From Desulfuromonas sp. (GTDB taxonomy: Bacteria; Desulfobacterota; Desulfuromonadia; Desulfuromonadales; BM515), in NCBI GenBank assembly GCA_002869635.1, contig PKUF01000032.1, positions 1 to 44,598 of the forward strand: 44,598 bases of DNA, read 5' to 3'. Within the stretch, counting starts at the first letter, position 1; every line of letters begins with the position of its first letter. A program made the translations under genes and the position numbers. Positions 19,780 to 28,935 of the stretch are shown in pieces. The notes beneath the pieces are model-generated. The model had not been told where the DNA came from. It did not search any database and saw nothing but the letters and a program-made list of their open reading frames with translations.

Positions 19780-20490
19780 GTGCGAAAAAAACCGATTGAA
19801 CGGCATCAGACATTACGTGAAAAGATCATTGAGACCATTCGCGATGCGATCCTCAAAGGGACCCTGAAGGCGGGTGAGAAGGTCGCCGAGCCGGAACTGG
19901 CTGAGCGCTTCGGTATCAGCCGCACTCCGATTCGCGAGGCATTTCGCCAACTCGAATCCGAAGGCTATCTCACTGTCATTCCACGCAAAGGGGCGGTTGT
20001 CGCCTCCCTCTCGGAACGCGACATTGAAGAGTTCTACTCGATCAAGAGCATCCTTGAAGGGTATGCGGCCCGTATGGCGGCAGAGAATCTCTCCGACAAG
20101 GATATTGAGCGGCTTGAAACCATCAACGAGCGCCTGCATCAGCTTGCCATTGGCGGTGACATCAAGACCTTTTTCAAGATCCATAACGAATTTCACGACC
20201 TCTTTATCCGCGCCGCCGGCAACGAGAAGCTCTTCGAGCTGATCGGTCAACTCGGTCTCAAATTTAACCGTCTGCGCATGGCCTCCCTCTCCTTGCCGGG
20301 ACGGATGGACATCTCAGTGCAAGAACATAAGAAAATCCTTCAGGCCTTTCGCCAGCACGATGGCGAGGCCGCTGACAATCTGGTTCGCAAAAATGCGACC
20401 TACGGAGGCCAAGTTCTCCTCCAGAGTCTTGCCCAGCAAGAGGGGAGACGGATCGAAACATCGATCGTCTCCCAGTCGGTCGACGTCTAA
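19780..20490 (+). CDS. GntR family transcriptional regulator (FCD-type)
   Basis: wHTH 'AEPELAERFGISRTPIREAFRQLESEGYLTVIPRKGAVVASLS'; likely GTG start at 19780. Confidence 0.88.
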   Translation: MRKKPIERHQTLREKIIETIRDAILKGTLKAGEKVAEPELAERFGISRTPIREAFRQLESEGYLTVIPRKGAVVASLSERDIEEFYSIKSILEGYAARMAAENLSDKDIERLETINERLHQLAIGGDIKTFFKIHNEFHDLFIRAAGNEKLFELIGQLGLKFNRLRMASLSLPGRMDISVQEHKKILQAFRQHDGEAADNLVRKNATYGGQVLLQSLAQQEGRRIETSIVSQSVDV

Positions 20491-20517
20491 GGAGAACATC
20501 TGGCAACAACATACCGA

Positions 20518-20540
20518 CCCCGCCCTCCGCGGGGTTTTTC
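20518..20540 (+). terminator. Rho-independent terminator
   Basis: CCCCGC-CCTCC-GCGGGG followed by TTTTTCTTTT. Confidence 0.75.
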
Positions 20541-20623
20541 TTTTCCTCCCCTTGCGCTCCCCCCCACTCCTCGGTGTATCATGCCGCTCGGGCAATGACG
20601 CCCTTCTCGCTTAAAAGGTTTTC

Positions 20624-21793
20624 ATGTCGCGCACGATCTCTTGGTTCAGAGTCTCCCTGTTCATCCTTATCCTCCTCAATCTCAACGGCTGCCTCACCGC
20701 TCCTCCCAGCGTCGCCCCACCGACACTGACCCCGGTCGCATGGAAAGACCTTCCCGGCTGGGAAGAAGATAGCCTCTCTCAAGCGTGGCCAGCCTTTCTA
20801 CAGAGCTGTCGCGTCCTCAAAAAGAGAGTGGGGTGGCAAGATCTCTGCGGCAACGCCCAAGAGCTCGCAGCGAATGAAGTCGCCATCCGAAACTTTTTCG
20901 AAACGAACTTCACCCCCTGTCGGGTCACGAACAAAGATGGCAGCGATCATGGGCTGATTACCGGCTACTACATGCCGGAACTCACCGGCAGCCGTACCCC
21001 GAAAGAGCCATTTCTCTATCCACTCTACAAGGTGCCGGCCGACCTTCTCATCGTCGATCTGACCCGCACCTACCCCGACCTCGACAACTTCCGCCTCCGC
21101 GGCCGAGTCGAGGGACGCAAGATCATCCCTTACTACACCCGCAAAGAGATCGATAGCGATCACTCTCTCCTCGCCGGCAACGAACTCCTCTGGGTCGACG
21201 ACCCGGTCGATCTTTTTTTTCTTCACATTCAGGGCTCGGGGCGAATCCGCCTCGACAGCGGCGAGACCGTCATGGTCAACTACGCTGATCAAAACGGTCA
21301 TCCCTTTCGTTCCATCGGCAAGCTCCTTCTTGAGCGAGGCGAAATGAGCCGTGATCAGATGTCGATGCAGAACATCAAACGCTGGGCGCAGCAGAACCCC
21401 GACAGGGTCTGGAGCCTGCTGGCCGAGAATCCGAGTTACATCTTCTTTCGCGAGACGCCTGACAACGGCGCTCCCCCGCCCGGTGCCCTCGGCGTCCGCC
21501 TCACCTCCGAACGAAGCATCGCCGTCGACCGCCGCAGCATCCCTCTCGGCGCCCCGGTCTTTCTCGCCACCCACCGCCCAGAGAACCTGCAGACCCCGCT
21601 CAACCGTCTGATGCTGGCTCAAGATACCGGCGGCGCCATCCGCGGGGCCGTTCGGGCCGATTTCTTCTGGGGGATCGGCAAACAGGCTGGCAGCATCGCC
21701 GGAAGGATGAAACAACAGGGGAAGATGTGGGTCTTGTTGCCGAAATCGCTCGCACCAAAGATGAACGAAAAAACAAAAAGCCCGCTCAATTGA
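20624..21793 (+). CDS. mltA: Membrane-bound lytic murein transglycosylase A (lipoprotein)
   Basis: Lipobox LNGC; 'LITGYYMPELTGSRTPKEPFLYPLY', 'VDLFFLHIQGSGRIRLDSGE', 'AQDTGGAIRGAVRADFFWGIG'. Confidence 0.92.
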   Translation: MSRTISWFRVSLFILILLNLNGCLTAPPSVAPPTLTPVAWKDLPGWEEDSLSQAWPAFLQSCRVLKKRVGWQDLCGNAQELAANEVAIRNFFETNFTPCRVTNKDGSDHGLITGYYMPELTGSRTPKEPFLYPLYKVPADLLIVDLTRTYPDLDNFRLRGRVEGRKIIPYYTRKEIDSDHSLLAGNELLWVDDPVDLFFLHIQGSGRIRLDSGETVMVNYADQNGHPFRSIGKLLLERGEMSRDQMSMQNIKRWAQQNPDRVWSLLAENPSYIFFRETPDNGAPPPGALGVRLTSERSIAVDRRSIPLGAPVFLATHRPENLQTPLNRLMLAQDTGGAIRGAVRADFFWGIGKQAGSIAGRMKQQGKMWVLLPKSLAPKMNEKTKSPLN

Positions 21794-21804
21794 GCGGGCT
21801 TTTT
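21775..21804. terminator. Bidirectional intrinsic terminator overlapping the mltA stop codon
   Basis: AAAAAGCCCGCTCAATTGAGCGGGCTTTTT, a perfect palindrome with A/T tracts on both sides. Confidence 0.85.
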
Positions 21805-21825
21805 CAGAGTGAACACCACGAGAGT

Positions 21826-22011
21826 TTAGATCGTCTGCCAAAGCGAGTAGCCAAACCAGGTAAAAACAACTCCGCTGAGCGCGACGGCGAAAAAGAACAA
21901 GGCGAAGGTCAGCAACGTCAGCGCCTGCTTCATATAACGCCGGCGCCACGTCAGCACACCAAGGTAGAGACAGAGCAGCGACAACGGAAATGAAAGAATA
22001 GCAAAAAGCAT
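21826..22011 (-). CDS. Small hydrophobic (membrane) protein
   Basis: 61-aa ORF with two hydrophobic segments; sits behind the bidirectional terminator. Confidence 0.5.
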   Translation of the reverse strand: MLFAILSFPLSLLCLYLGVLTWRRRYMKQALTLLTFALFFFAVALSGVVFTWFGYSLWQTI

Positions 22012-22121
22012 CAGACAAACCTGTAAAACGAAAAAGGGGCAGACGCATTGCCCGCGCCTTTGGTCTTCTGCTGAAGTCGTCCGTTACGACATCTCGAATG
22101 GAACCTCCAAACAGCCCCAAC

Positions 22122-22457
22122 CTAGTGGTTAATCGTTTTGGAGAAGACGTTTATCACAACCACTCCAGAAACGATTAACCCCATACCAATGACAGCAGAG
22201 ACATCGGGGACTTGTTTATAGATAAAGATACTAAAGACCGTCACCAAAACGATACCGAGACCGCTCCAAATCGCATAGGCAATACCAACAGGCATTGATC
22301 GCAATGTTAGCATCAAGAAATAAAAAGCGGCGCAGTAACCAACGATCACGATTGCCGAAGGCGCTACTTTTGTGAACTCTTCGGACGCCTTTAAGGCACT
22401 CGTTGCGATGACCTCTGCGAGAATTGCTATCAACAAAAAGACATAAGCCATTTTCAT
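22122..22457 (-). CDS. SMR-family (EmrE/QacE-like) multidrug efflux protein
   Basis: [30 protein letters not shown]...[28 protein letters not shown] signature. Confidence 0.9.
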   Translation of the reverse strand: MKMAYVFLLIAILAEVIATSALKASEEFTKVAPSAIVIVGYCAAFYFLMLTLRSMPVGIAYAIWSGLGIVLVTVFSIFIYKQVPDVSAVIGMGLIVSGVVVINVFSKTINH

Positions 22458-22538
22458 CCCGGCTCCGTTTCTCCTCATGATGCAAAGTTCAATTCAGATC
22501 TGCGCTGACAGCATTGGCAGACTTGTTTTAAAAGACAA

Positions 22539-22589
22539 AGCCCATCTCCTGTGTACCAGTTTGTGTACCGGTTTTTCAGAAGATGGGCT
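22539..22589. repeat. 9-bp inverted repeat enclosing two tandem 12-bp direct repeats, just 3' of tRNA-Ala
   Basis: AGCCCATCT (22539-22547) / AGATGGGCT (22581-22589); inside, TGTGTACCAGTT-TGTGTACCGGTT (22550-22573). Confidence 0.6.
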
Positions 22590-22632
22590 CTATATCGTCT
22601 AAGCTCTTAACCTATCTAAGAACTTAATCTTT

Positions 22633-22708
22633 TGGTGGAGCTGATGAGGATCGAACTCACGACCTACGCATTGCGAACGCGTCGCTCTCCCAGCTGAGCT
22701 ACAGCCCC
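22633..22708 (-). tRNA. tRNA-Ala(CGC), encoded CCA
   Basis: GGGGCTGTAGCTCAGCTGGGAGAGCGACGCGTTCGCAATGCGTAGGTCGTGAGTTCGATCCTCATCAGCTCCACCA; anticodon loop TTCGCAA; G3:U70 alanine identity pair. Confidence 0.95.
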
Positions 22709-22744
22709 AGAACAGAGCATTTATATACAAAGCGTTGACGCTTG

Positions 22745-25003
22745 TCAATAGTTCGGTACGACACTGACGCCATCTTTTCCCACCGGGAGTTTAATTGTAA
22801 AAATCGCCCCCTGCGGTCCGTTACGGGCGAGAAGTTCGCCGCGATGCTGTTCGACAATGCGACAGGAGATCGCCAGTCCGAGCCCGGTACCGTTATCCTT
22901 GGTCGAGAAGAAAGGGGCAAAGACCCGACCGATCCGCTCTTCGCCGATCCCCTCGCCACTATCCTCAACTTCAATGCTGACCGCTTCGGCGCCACGGAAG
23001 AAACCGGGAAAGACCCGCAAAGTCAATACCCCCCCTTGCAACATCGCCTGACGGGCATTGGCCAGCAGGTTGATCATCACCTGATGCAGCTTGGCGGCAT
23101 CACCGAGAATCTTCGGCAACGGACGGACAATCTCGAGGCGCAGATCGATCTTCGCCGCAGCGAGAAGGTCGCGCTCGAGCTCTAGACTCTTCTCAACCAT
23201 CCCTTCCGGGTCGACCTCCGAGAAACAGAGTAGCTGTTTGCGGGAGAAGCCGAGAATGCTATCGAGCATCTCCTCAAGGCGTACCCCTTCGCGATGAATG
23301 ATCTCACCATATTCCCGCATCTTGCCGGGGTCACTCTCTTTACGGGCGATACGGGAAGCAAACCCCCCGATGGCAACCAGCGGATTCTTCAGTTCATGAG
23401 CGATGGAGGCGGCCATCTCACCGAGCAGTGCCATCTTCTCGCCATGCATCAGTCGCTCTTCGGTCTTGTGCAACTCCTGATTAGCAAGCTCAAGGTTGCG
23501 CAGCAGCAGTGAGTTCTCCATGGCGGCCGACGCCTGACTGGCGAAGAGTTCGAGAAAGTAGAGACGCTGGGCCGTAATCTCCTGCTTTGATTCGGGGTTA
23601 TCGACCACCAGCACCCCCAAAGGGCGGTGGCGACCGAGCAGAGGGGCACAAGCGTAAGGGCCGAGCTGCAAGGTTTCAGCAAAAAGAGCGGCGCCTCTCT
23701 CATGTCGAGGATGAGGGACAAAGATCACCCGCTGACTCTGCAGCGCCCGCGCCAACGGATTCTCCTCGCCTCTTCCCGCCAGGCGCTGTTTCACGACCTG
23801 ACGACAAAAAGGGGATTTATGCTGCAACGCCTCGGCCTCGGGGCAGATCCGGGGTTGCTCCCAGTCGACCTTGTCTCGCCCCCCCAAAAGGGCAAAAAGG
23901 GCACTTTCCCGCGTCACTCCAAGCATCCCCTGCAGCATACCGCTGCGTTCGTTGAGCATGAAGAGCATCGCCCGTTCGAAGCCCCCCCCATCGGGAACCG
24001 CCGCCGCCGAGAGGATCAAGTGGGTCAACTCATCCATCTTGACGGTGCTGTGAATCGCCTTGGAGATCCGGTAGAGGGTCGCCGTCTCACGCAGCTTGCG
24101 CTCATTCTCCACCGCCAGAGTCGAGCGAGCTTCGTGGGCCGTAATCCGCTCAAGGGCATGGGCAAAAAGAGAGTAGATCGCCGAAACAAAACGACGCTGA
24201 CGCCGCTCCCCCCAGACCGGCGAGGTCTCCTGGCCCTCGGCGAACAGGGTAAGAATTCCTAGCACCCGCCCCTGAAATCGCAAGGGGGCTGATAGGGCGA
24301 GAAAATCGTCCGAACGCTGTTCGCGATAACCATCACATTGCACCACCTGCCAAGAGAGTTCCTGGGCAGAGCGACGCATCGCCTCGATCACTGCACCCTG
24401 CGGAATTGCCGCCTGAAAGAAGCAGTTGCCGAGCAGGGTATTCCCATGCAAAGGACGTAGGCCAGCAGCGAGGATACCGCGCTGATGAAAGAGGGTACGA
24501 CAGAGGTGAGAGAACGCCTCTTCGATCGAACCGGCCAGATGCAGGCTCTTTTCGAGCACGGTCAGTGAGCGCAGGGTGCGACGGCCCAAAGGGTCCGCCA
24601 GAGGAGGAGGTTCTGCAAAACGGGGAAAAACTGCGCTGAGGGCAAGGAGAGACCGGGTCAGCGCCGGCGCGAGGGGGCGCTGACCCAAGAGGACCAGCAA
24701 AGGAGGGTCGGCCCCCGGCAGAAGAGGGATAAAGTGATACGGCGAGACGAAGGTGACACGGTCGAGGGGAAGATACCCCGGTGAGGGGAGATCCCCTGCC
24801 GGCAGCCACCCCGCCACACCGCGCCCCGAAAGCTGACGGTTCCCCTGACGGCGCGACGGCGGTACCCAAAGCAGGGCGTCGTCACAACCACAGCGACGTG
24901 CCAGATCGGCAAGGAGTGTTTTTAATCCCTCAAGATCGGACTCGGAAAGCAGACGAGCGCGTGGCAAAAACGACAACAGGATGTCGTTGGAGCTCTTCTC
25001 CAT
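22745..25003 (-). CDS. GAF-domain sensor histidine kinase
   Basis: H-box 'LGEMAASIAHELKNPLVAIGGFASRIAR', N-box 'INLLANARQAM', G1 'VEDSGEGIGEE', G2 'KDNGTGLGLAI'. Confidence 0.9.
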   Translation of the reverse strand: MEKSSNDILLSFLPRARLLSESDLEGLKTLLADLARRCGCDDALLWVPPSRRQGNRQLSGRGVAGWLPAGDLPSPGYLPLDRVTFVSPYHFIPLLPGADPPLLVLLGQRPLAPALTRSLLALSAVFPRFAEPPPLADPLGRRTLRSLTVLEKSLHLAGSIEEAFSHLCRTLFHQRGILAAGLRPLHGNTLLGNCFFQAAIPQGAVIEAMRRSAQELSWQVVQCDGYREQRSDDFLALSAPLRFQGRVLGILTLFAEGQETSPVWGERRQRRFVSAIYSLFAHALERITAHEARSTLAVENERKLRETATLYRISKAIHSTVKMDELTHLILSAAAVPDGGGFERAMLFMLNERSGMLQGMLGVTRESALFALLGGRDKVDWEQPRICPEAEALQHKSPFCRQVVKQRLAGRGEENPLARALQSQRVIFVPHPRHERGAALFAETLQLGPYACAPLLGRHRPLGVLVVDNPESKQEITAQRLYFLELFASQASAAMENSLLLRNLELANQELHKTEERLMHGEKMALLGEMAASIAHELKNPLVAIGGFASRIARKESDPGKMREYGEIIHREGVRLEEMLDSILGFSRKQLLCFSEVDPEGMVEKSLELERDLLAAAKIDLRLEIVRPLPKILGDAAKLHQVMINLLANARQAMLQGGVLTLRVFPGFFRGAEAVSIEVEDSGEGIGEERIGRVFAPFFSTKDNGTGLGLAISCRIVEQHRGELLARNGPQGAIFTIKLPVGKDGVSVVPNY

Positions 25004-25049
25004 CCCTTCCTCCCCGAATCACGACAGATCGTACACCGGAGCAGGTTTG

Positions 25050-25406
25050 TCAGCCGATCTTCTCCTGACGCTCCTGCTCGGTCTTGCACTCAATGCAGAG
25101 GGTGGTGACCGGACGGGCCCGCAGACGAGCATCGCCGATTTCCTCCTCACAACTCTCGCAGATACCGAATTCACCGCTGTCGACCCGTTCGATCGCCTCG
25201 CGGATCTTCATGATCAGCTTGCGCTCGCGGTCACGGATACGCAGCTCAAAGTTACGGTCCGATTCAAGAGACGCCCGATCGGTCGGATCAGGGAAGTTGG
25301 TCTTCTCATCGGTCATCTCAGAGACGGTTTTTTCTGCTTCACGCACCAGTTCATCGAGCTGTTCTTGCAGAATGTTTCGAAATTCGTCGAGTTTTTCCTG
25401 CTCCAT
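25050..25406 (-). CDS. dksA: DksA/TraR-type zinc finger transcription factor
   Basis: CESCEEEIGDARLRARPVTTLCIECK zinc finger; start at MEQEKLDEFR. Confidence 0.9.
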   Translation of the reverse strand: MEQEKLDEFRNILQEQLDELVREAEKTVSEMTDEKTNFPDPTDRASLESDRNFELRIRDRERKLIMKIREAIERVDSGEFGICESCEEEIGDARLRARPVTTLCIECKTEQERQEKIG

Positions 25407-25492
25407 AACATACTCCGGGAACGATTTTAAGAATTTCCTCAAAATAGAGGAAAACCTCTGTCAAGTCAACAACAAAGGGCTTGCACTTCCCC

Positions 25493-27511
25493 CTACTCCT
25501 CGGCAACGAGTCCCCCTTCGCGCCGCAACAGTTCCTCTTTTTCAAGCCGCAGCACCTTGTCACGCAGCCGCGCCGCCTCTTCAAACTCAAGCTCGGCGGC
25601 CGCCGCAAGCATCTCTTTTTTCAGCGCCGCAATCGCCTGTTGCAGCTCCTTGAGATTGCCATAGTCGCTCTCCTCTTCGGCGACCCGCGCCGCCTCTTCC
25701 TCATCCACTGCGGTGAGATCTTCAAGGATTGTACGCAGCGACTTGCTCACCGAGGTCGGGGTGATGCCGTGCTCGGCGTTGTAGTCAAGCTGGGTCTGGC
25801 GGCGCCGCTCGGTCTCGTCGATGCAGGCCTGCATGCTGCGGGTGATCTTATCGGCGTACATGATGACCCGTCCCTCGACATTTCGCGCCGCCCGGCCGCA
25901 GGTCTGGATGAGCGATTTTTCGCTCCGCAGGAACCCTTCCTTATCGGCATCAAGGATCGCCACCAACCCGACCTCGGGGATGTCGAGCCCCTCACGCAAG
26001 AGGTTGATCCCGATCAGCACGTCGAACACCCCCTGACGCAGATCACGGATGATCTCCATCCGCTGCACCGTGTCGATATCCGAGTGGAGATAGCGCACCC
26101 GCACCCCAACCTCCTCAAGGTAGCCGGTAAGATCCTCGGCCATCCGCTTGGTCAGGGTCGTCGCCAGCACCCGCGCCCCGGCCTCAGTGGTGGTGCGGAT
26201 CTCGCCGAGCAGATCGTCGACCTGCTGCCGTGCCGGACGGATCTCAATGGGCGGGTCGACCAGCCCGGTGGGGCGGACGATCTGCTCCACCACCACCCCT
26301 TGCGCCTTCTCCAGTTCGTAATCACCGGGGGTCGCCGAGACATAGACCGTCTGCACCCCCTTCCCTTCGAACTCGGTGAACTTCATCGGCCGGTTGTCGA
26401 GGGCCGAGGGGAGGCGGAAGCCGAAGTTGACCAGCGTCTCCTTGCGCGAGCGGTCGCCCCGGTACATCGCCCCGACCTGCGAGACGGTGACGTGACTCTC
26501 ATCGATAAAGAGGAGGGCGTCGTCGGGGAAGTAGTCAAAGAGGGTCGCCGGCGCCTCGCCGGGGTTGCGGCCATCGAGAAAACGTGAGTAGTTCTCGATC
26601 CCCTGGCAGTACCCCATCTCTTCGATCATCTCGATATCAAACATGGTGCGCTGCTCGATGCGCTGCGCTTCAACAAGCATGTTGCGAGCGCGAAATTGCT
26701 GAATGCTCTCGCGCAGTTCATCCTGTATCGAACGGATGGCGCGGTCGAGGGTCGGGCGGGTGGCGACATAGTGACTCGCCGGAAAGATGGTCGTGCTCGA
26801 AATCCGGTCGGTCACCACCCCCCGCACCGGATCGATCTCGCTGATCGTCTCGATCTCATCGCCGAAGAACTCGACCCGGATCGCCCGCTTCTCTTCGTAG
26901 GGGGGGAAGATCTCCACCGTGTCGCCGCGCACCCGAAAGGTACCGCGGTGAAAATCGACGTCGTTGCGCTCGTACTGAATCTCCACCAGCCGCTTGAGCA
27001 GATCGTTGCGGCCGATCTCTTCCCCCTCTTCAAGACGGATGAGCATGCCGAAGTAAGCCTCCGGCGAACCGAGGCCGTAGATGCAGCTCACCGAGGCGAC
27101 AATCAGCACATCGCGCCGCGACAGCAACGAGCGGGTGGCGCTGTGGCGCAGCTTGTCGATCTCTTCGTTGATGGAGGAGTCTTTTTCGATGAAGGTGTCG
27201 GTGGTCGGAACGTACGCCTCGGGCTGGTAGTAGTCGTAGTACGAGACGAAATATTCGACGGCGTTGTGGGGGAAGAACTCGCGAAACTCACCGTAGAGCT
27301 GCGCCGCCAGCGTCTTGTTGTGGGCCAGCACCAGCGTCGGGCGCTGCACCTGCGCCACCACGATGGCCATGGTAAAGGTCTTGCCGCTGCCGGTGACCCC
27401 GAGCAGCACCTGATGTCCATCGTTGCGGTTCACCCCCTCGACCAGCTCTTCAATGGCGCGGGGCTGGTCGCCACGAGGTTCATACGGGGAGTGCAATTCA
27501 AATTTGGCCAT
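25493..27511 (-). CDS. uvrB: Excinuclease ABC subunit B
   Basis: [39 protein letters not shown]; '[31 protein letters not shown]'; C-terminal UVR motif. Confidence 0.97.
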   Translation of the reverse strand: MAKFELHSPYEPRGDQPRAIEELVEGVNRNDGHQVLLGVTGSGKTFTMAIVVAQVQRPTLVLAHNKTLAAQLYGEFREFFPHNAVEYFVSYYDYYQPEAYVPTTDTFIEKDSSINEEIDKLRHSATRSLLSRRDVLIVASVSCIYGLGSPEAYFGMLIRLEEGEEIGRNDLLKRLVEIQYERNDVDFHRGTFRVRGDTVEIFPPYEEKRAIRVEFFGDEIETISEIDPVRGVVTDRISSTTIFPASHYVATRPTLDRAIRSIQDELRESIQQFRARNMLVEAQRIEQRTMFDIEMIEEMGYCQGIENYSRFLDGRNPGEAPATLFDYFPDDALLFIDESHVTVSQVGAMYRGDRSRKETLVNFGFRLPSALDNRPMKFTEFEGKGVQTVYVSATPGDYELEKAQGVVVEQIVRPTGLVDPPIEIRPARQQVDDLLGEIRTTTEAGARVLATTLTKRMAEDLTGYLEEVGVRVRYLHSDIDTVQRMEIIRDLRQGVFDVLIGINLLREGLDIPEVGLVAILDADKEGFLRSEKSLIQTCGRAARNVEGRVIMYADKITRSMQACIDETERRRQTQLDYNAEHGITPTSVSKSLRTILEDLTAVDEEEAARVAEEESDYGNLKELQQAIAALKKEMLAAAAELEFEEAARLRDKVLRLEKEELLRREGGLVAEE

Positions 27512-27715
27512 GCGAACTTCCGTCAAGAGATACAGAGTTACGGGGTAAGAGGTCTATCATACTCCAAATGCGGCGGGGGCGAAAGACGAGGGGGATTTTG
27601 CAGAATGCCTGCGCTTTACAGACGGCAAAAGCTTTGACAGTCTTAAGTGATTTCAGGTAGAAAGGATAGAATCACTCGGGGGGATGATGGTTTCAGGATG
27701 AGTCGTTATACGAAT

Positions 27716-27780
27716 AAAGGGGCAGTCGCGCAGCAGGCGCGATCTGCCCCTTTGTGCCTTCAGGCACCCGAAAAATCGGG
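27716..27780 (-). terminator. Cluster of three stem-loops downstream of yoeB
   Basis: AAAGGGGCAG..GCGCAGCAGGCGC..CTGCCCCTTT (27716-27753), GTGCCTTCAGGCAC (27754-27767), CCCGAAAAATCGGG (27767-27780). Confidence 0.55.
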
Positions 27781-27786
27781 CCGACA

Positions 27787-28041
27787 TCAGTAGTGGTAGC
27801 GTAGTTGGGCAATAAGAACCGCGTCGTCTTCAACCTTGTAAACGAGCCGGTGCTCGTCGTTGATGCGACGGGACCGGTACCCTGAGAGCCCATGCTTTAG
27901 CGCTTCGGGCTTGCCGACCCCGGTAAAGGGGGAGCGCTGGATCTCTTGAATCAGGGTGTTGATGCGCTTGAGGATTTTCTTGTCTGTCTTGAGCCAGTAC
28001 TGGTAATCCTCCCAGGCATGCTCGGAAAAGATGAGCTTCAC
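27787..28041 (-). CDS. yoeB: YoeB-family toxin (mRNA interferase)
   Basis: MKLIFSEHAWEDYQYWLKTDKKILKRINTLIQEIQRSPFTGVGKPEALKHGLSGYRSRRINDEHRLVYKV, typical Txe/YoeB. Confidence 0.95.
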   Translation of the reverse strand: MKLIFSEHAWEDYQYWLKTDKKILKRINTLIQEIQRSPFTGVGKPEALKHGLSGYRSRRINDEHRLVYKVEDDAVLIAQLRYHY

Positions 28042-28289
28042 AAAGCAAGCTCCCGCTCGCTGCCGCCACCCGATTCCAGTTGTCCGACCGACTCAAGAAG
28101 ACGCCGGGCATTTTTCGGACTGCGCAACAGATAAGCGGTCTCTTCAAGGGCCTGATAATCTTCGAGCGAAATCATCACGACCGCGTTCTCGTTGCGGCGG
28201 GTGATGATGACGGGGGAGTGGTCTTCACAGACCTCTTCCATCGTCTTGGCCAGATTGCTTCGGGCGTTGGTGTATGAAATGGCTTTCAT
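28038..28289 (-). CDS. yefM: YefM-family antitoxin
   Basis: MKAISYTNARSNLAKTMEEVCEDHSPVIITRRNENAVVMISLEDYQALEETAYLLRSPKNARRLLES; overlaps yoeB start. Confidence 0.95.
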   Translation of the reverse strand: MKAISYTNARSNLAKTMEEVCEDHSPVIITRRNENAVVMISLEDYQALEETAYLLRSPKNARRLLESVGQLESGGGSERELAL

Positions 28290-28307
28290 GGCGGTGCTCC
28301 CTTCTCG

Positions 28308-28330
28308 ACATGTACGGTTTACTGTACCAC
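28308..28330 (-). promoter_or_regulatory. Candidate YefM-YoeB operator
   Basis: Two TGTAC cores (28311-28315 and 28323-28327), 12 bp apart, directly upstream of yefM. Confidence 0.5.
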
Positions 28331-28455
28331 AGCAACAGAGGGAGAACAACTGGTTGCACGCTGTCTTCACTTAAAGAGCCCTGCTCGGCAGAAAAAGGTA
28401 GAATGGGTGTTATGTTCCCGAACCCCCTGCCACACACGATTGATGGAGAAGAGCG

Positions 28456-28866
28456 ATGAACCCAAAACCCGGATCATGCCTCTGTGGTGCCGTCACCTTT
28501 GAAATTGATGGCGATTTTAAGAAATTCTATCTTTGCCATTGCAGCCTCTGCCGCAAAGATACCGGCTCGGCCCATGCCGCCAATCTCTTTTCATCAACGG
28601 CGACGCTGAAATGGCTCACCGGCGAAGACAAAGTGACCAACTACAACGTGCCGTCAACGCGCCACAACAAATCGTTCTGCTCTGTTTGCGGCTCTGCCCT
28701 TCCGATCGTTCTCAATGATGGCAAGTTTCTGGTGGTCCCGGCCGGAAGCCTTGATTGCGACGTGGACATCACGCCAACGGCGCATATTTTTGTTTCGAGC
28801 AAGGCGAACTGGGATGAGAACCTGCATGAAATTGAAGGAGTAGAGGCGTATCCGACTAAAGAATAA
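28456..28866 (+). CDS. GFA-family (CENP-V/GFA) zinc-binding protein
   Basis: PGSCLCGAVTFEIDGDFKKFYLCHCSLCRKDTGSAHAANLF..KSFCSVCGSALP. Confidence 0.88.
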   Translation: MNPKPGSCLCGAVTFEIDGDFKKFYLCHCSLCRKDTGSAHAANLFSSTATLKWLTGEDKVTNYNVPSTRHNKSFCSVCGSALPIVLNDGKFLVVPAGSLDCDVDITPTAHIFVSSKANWDENLHEIEGVEAYPTKE

Positions 28867-28935
28867 ATTCGACGGATATTCCTAGTTGTCCGAAATAGCC
28901 CGCCCCTCCCTTTCCCCCTCTCACCAAGGCCACCT

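Noticed and set aside
20798-22120. 440-aa minus-strand ORF
   Set aside because: Antisense shadow of mltA extending through the bidirectional terminator; no recognisable domain.
25481-26587. 368-aa plus-strand ORF opposite uvrB
   Set aside because: Shadow ORF; uvrB on the minus strand is complete.
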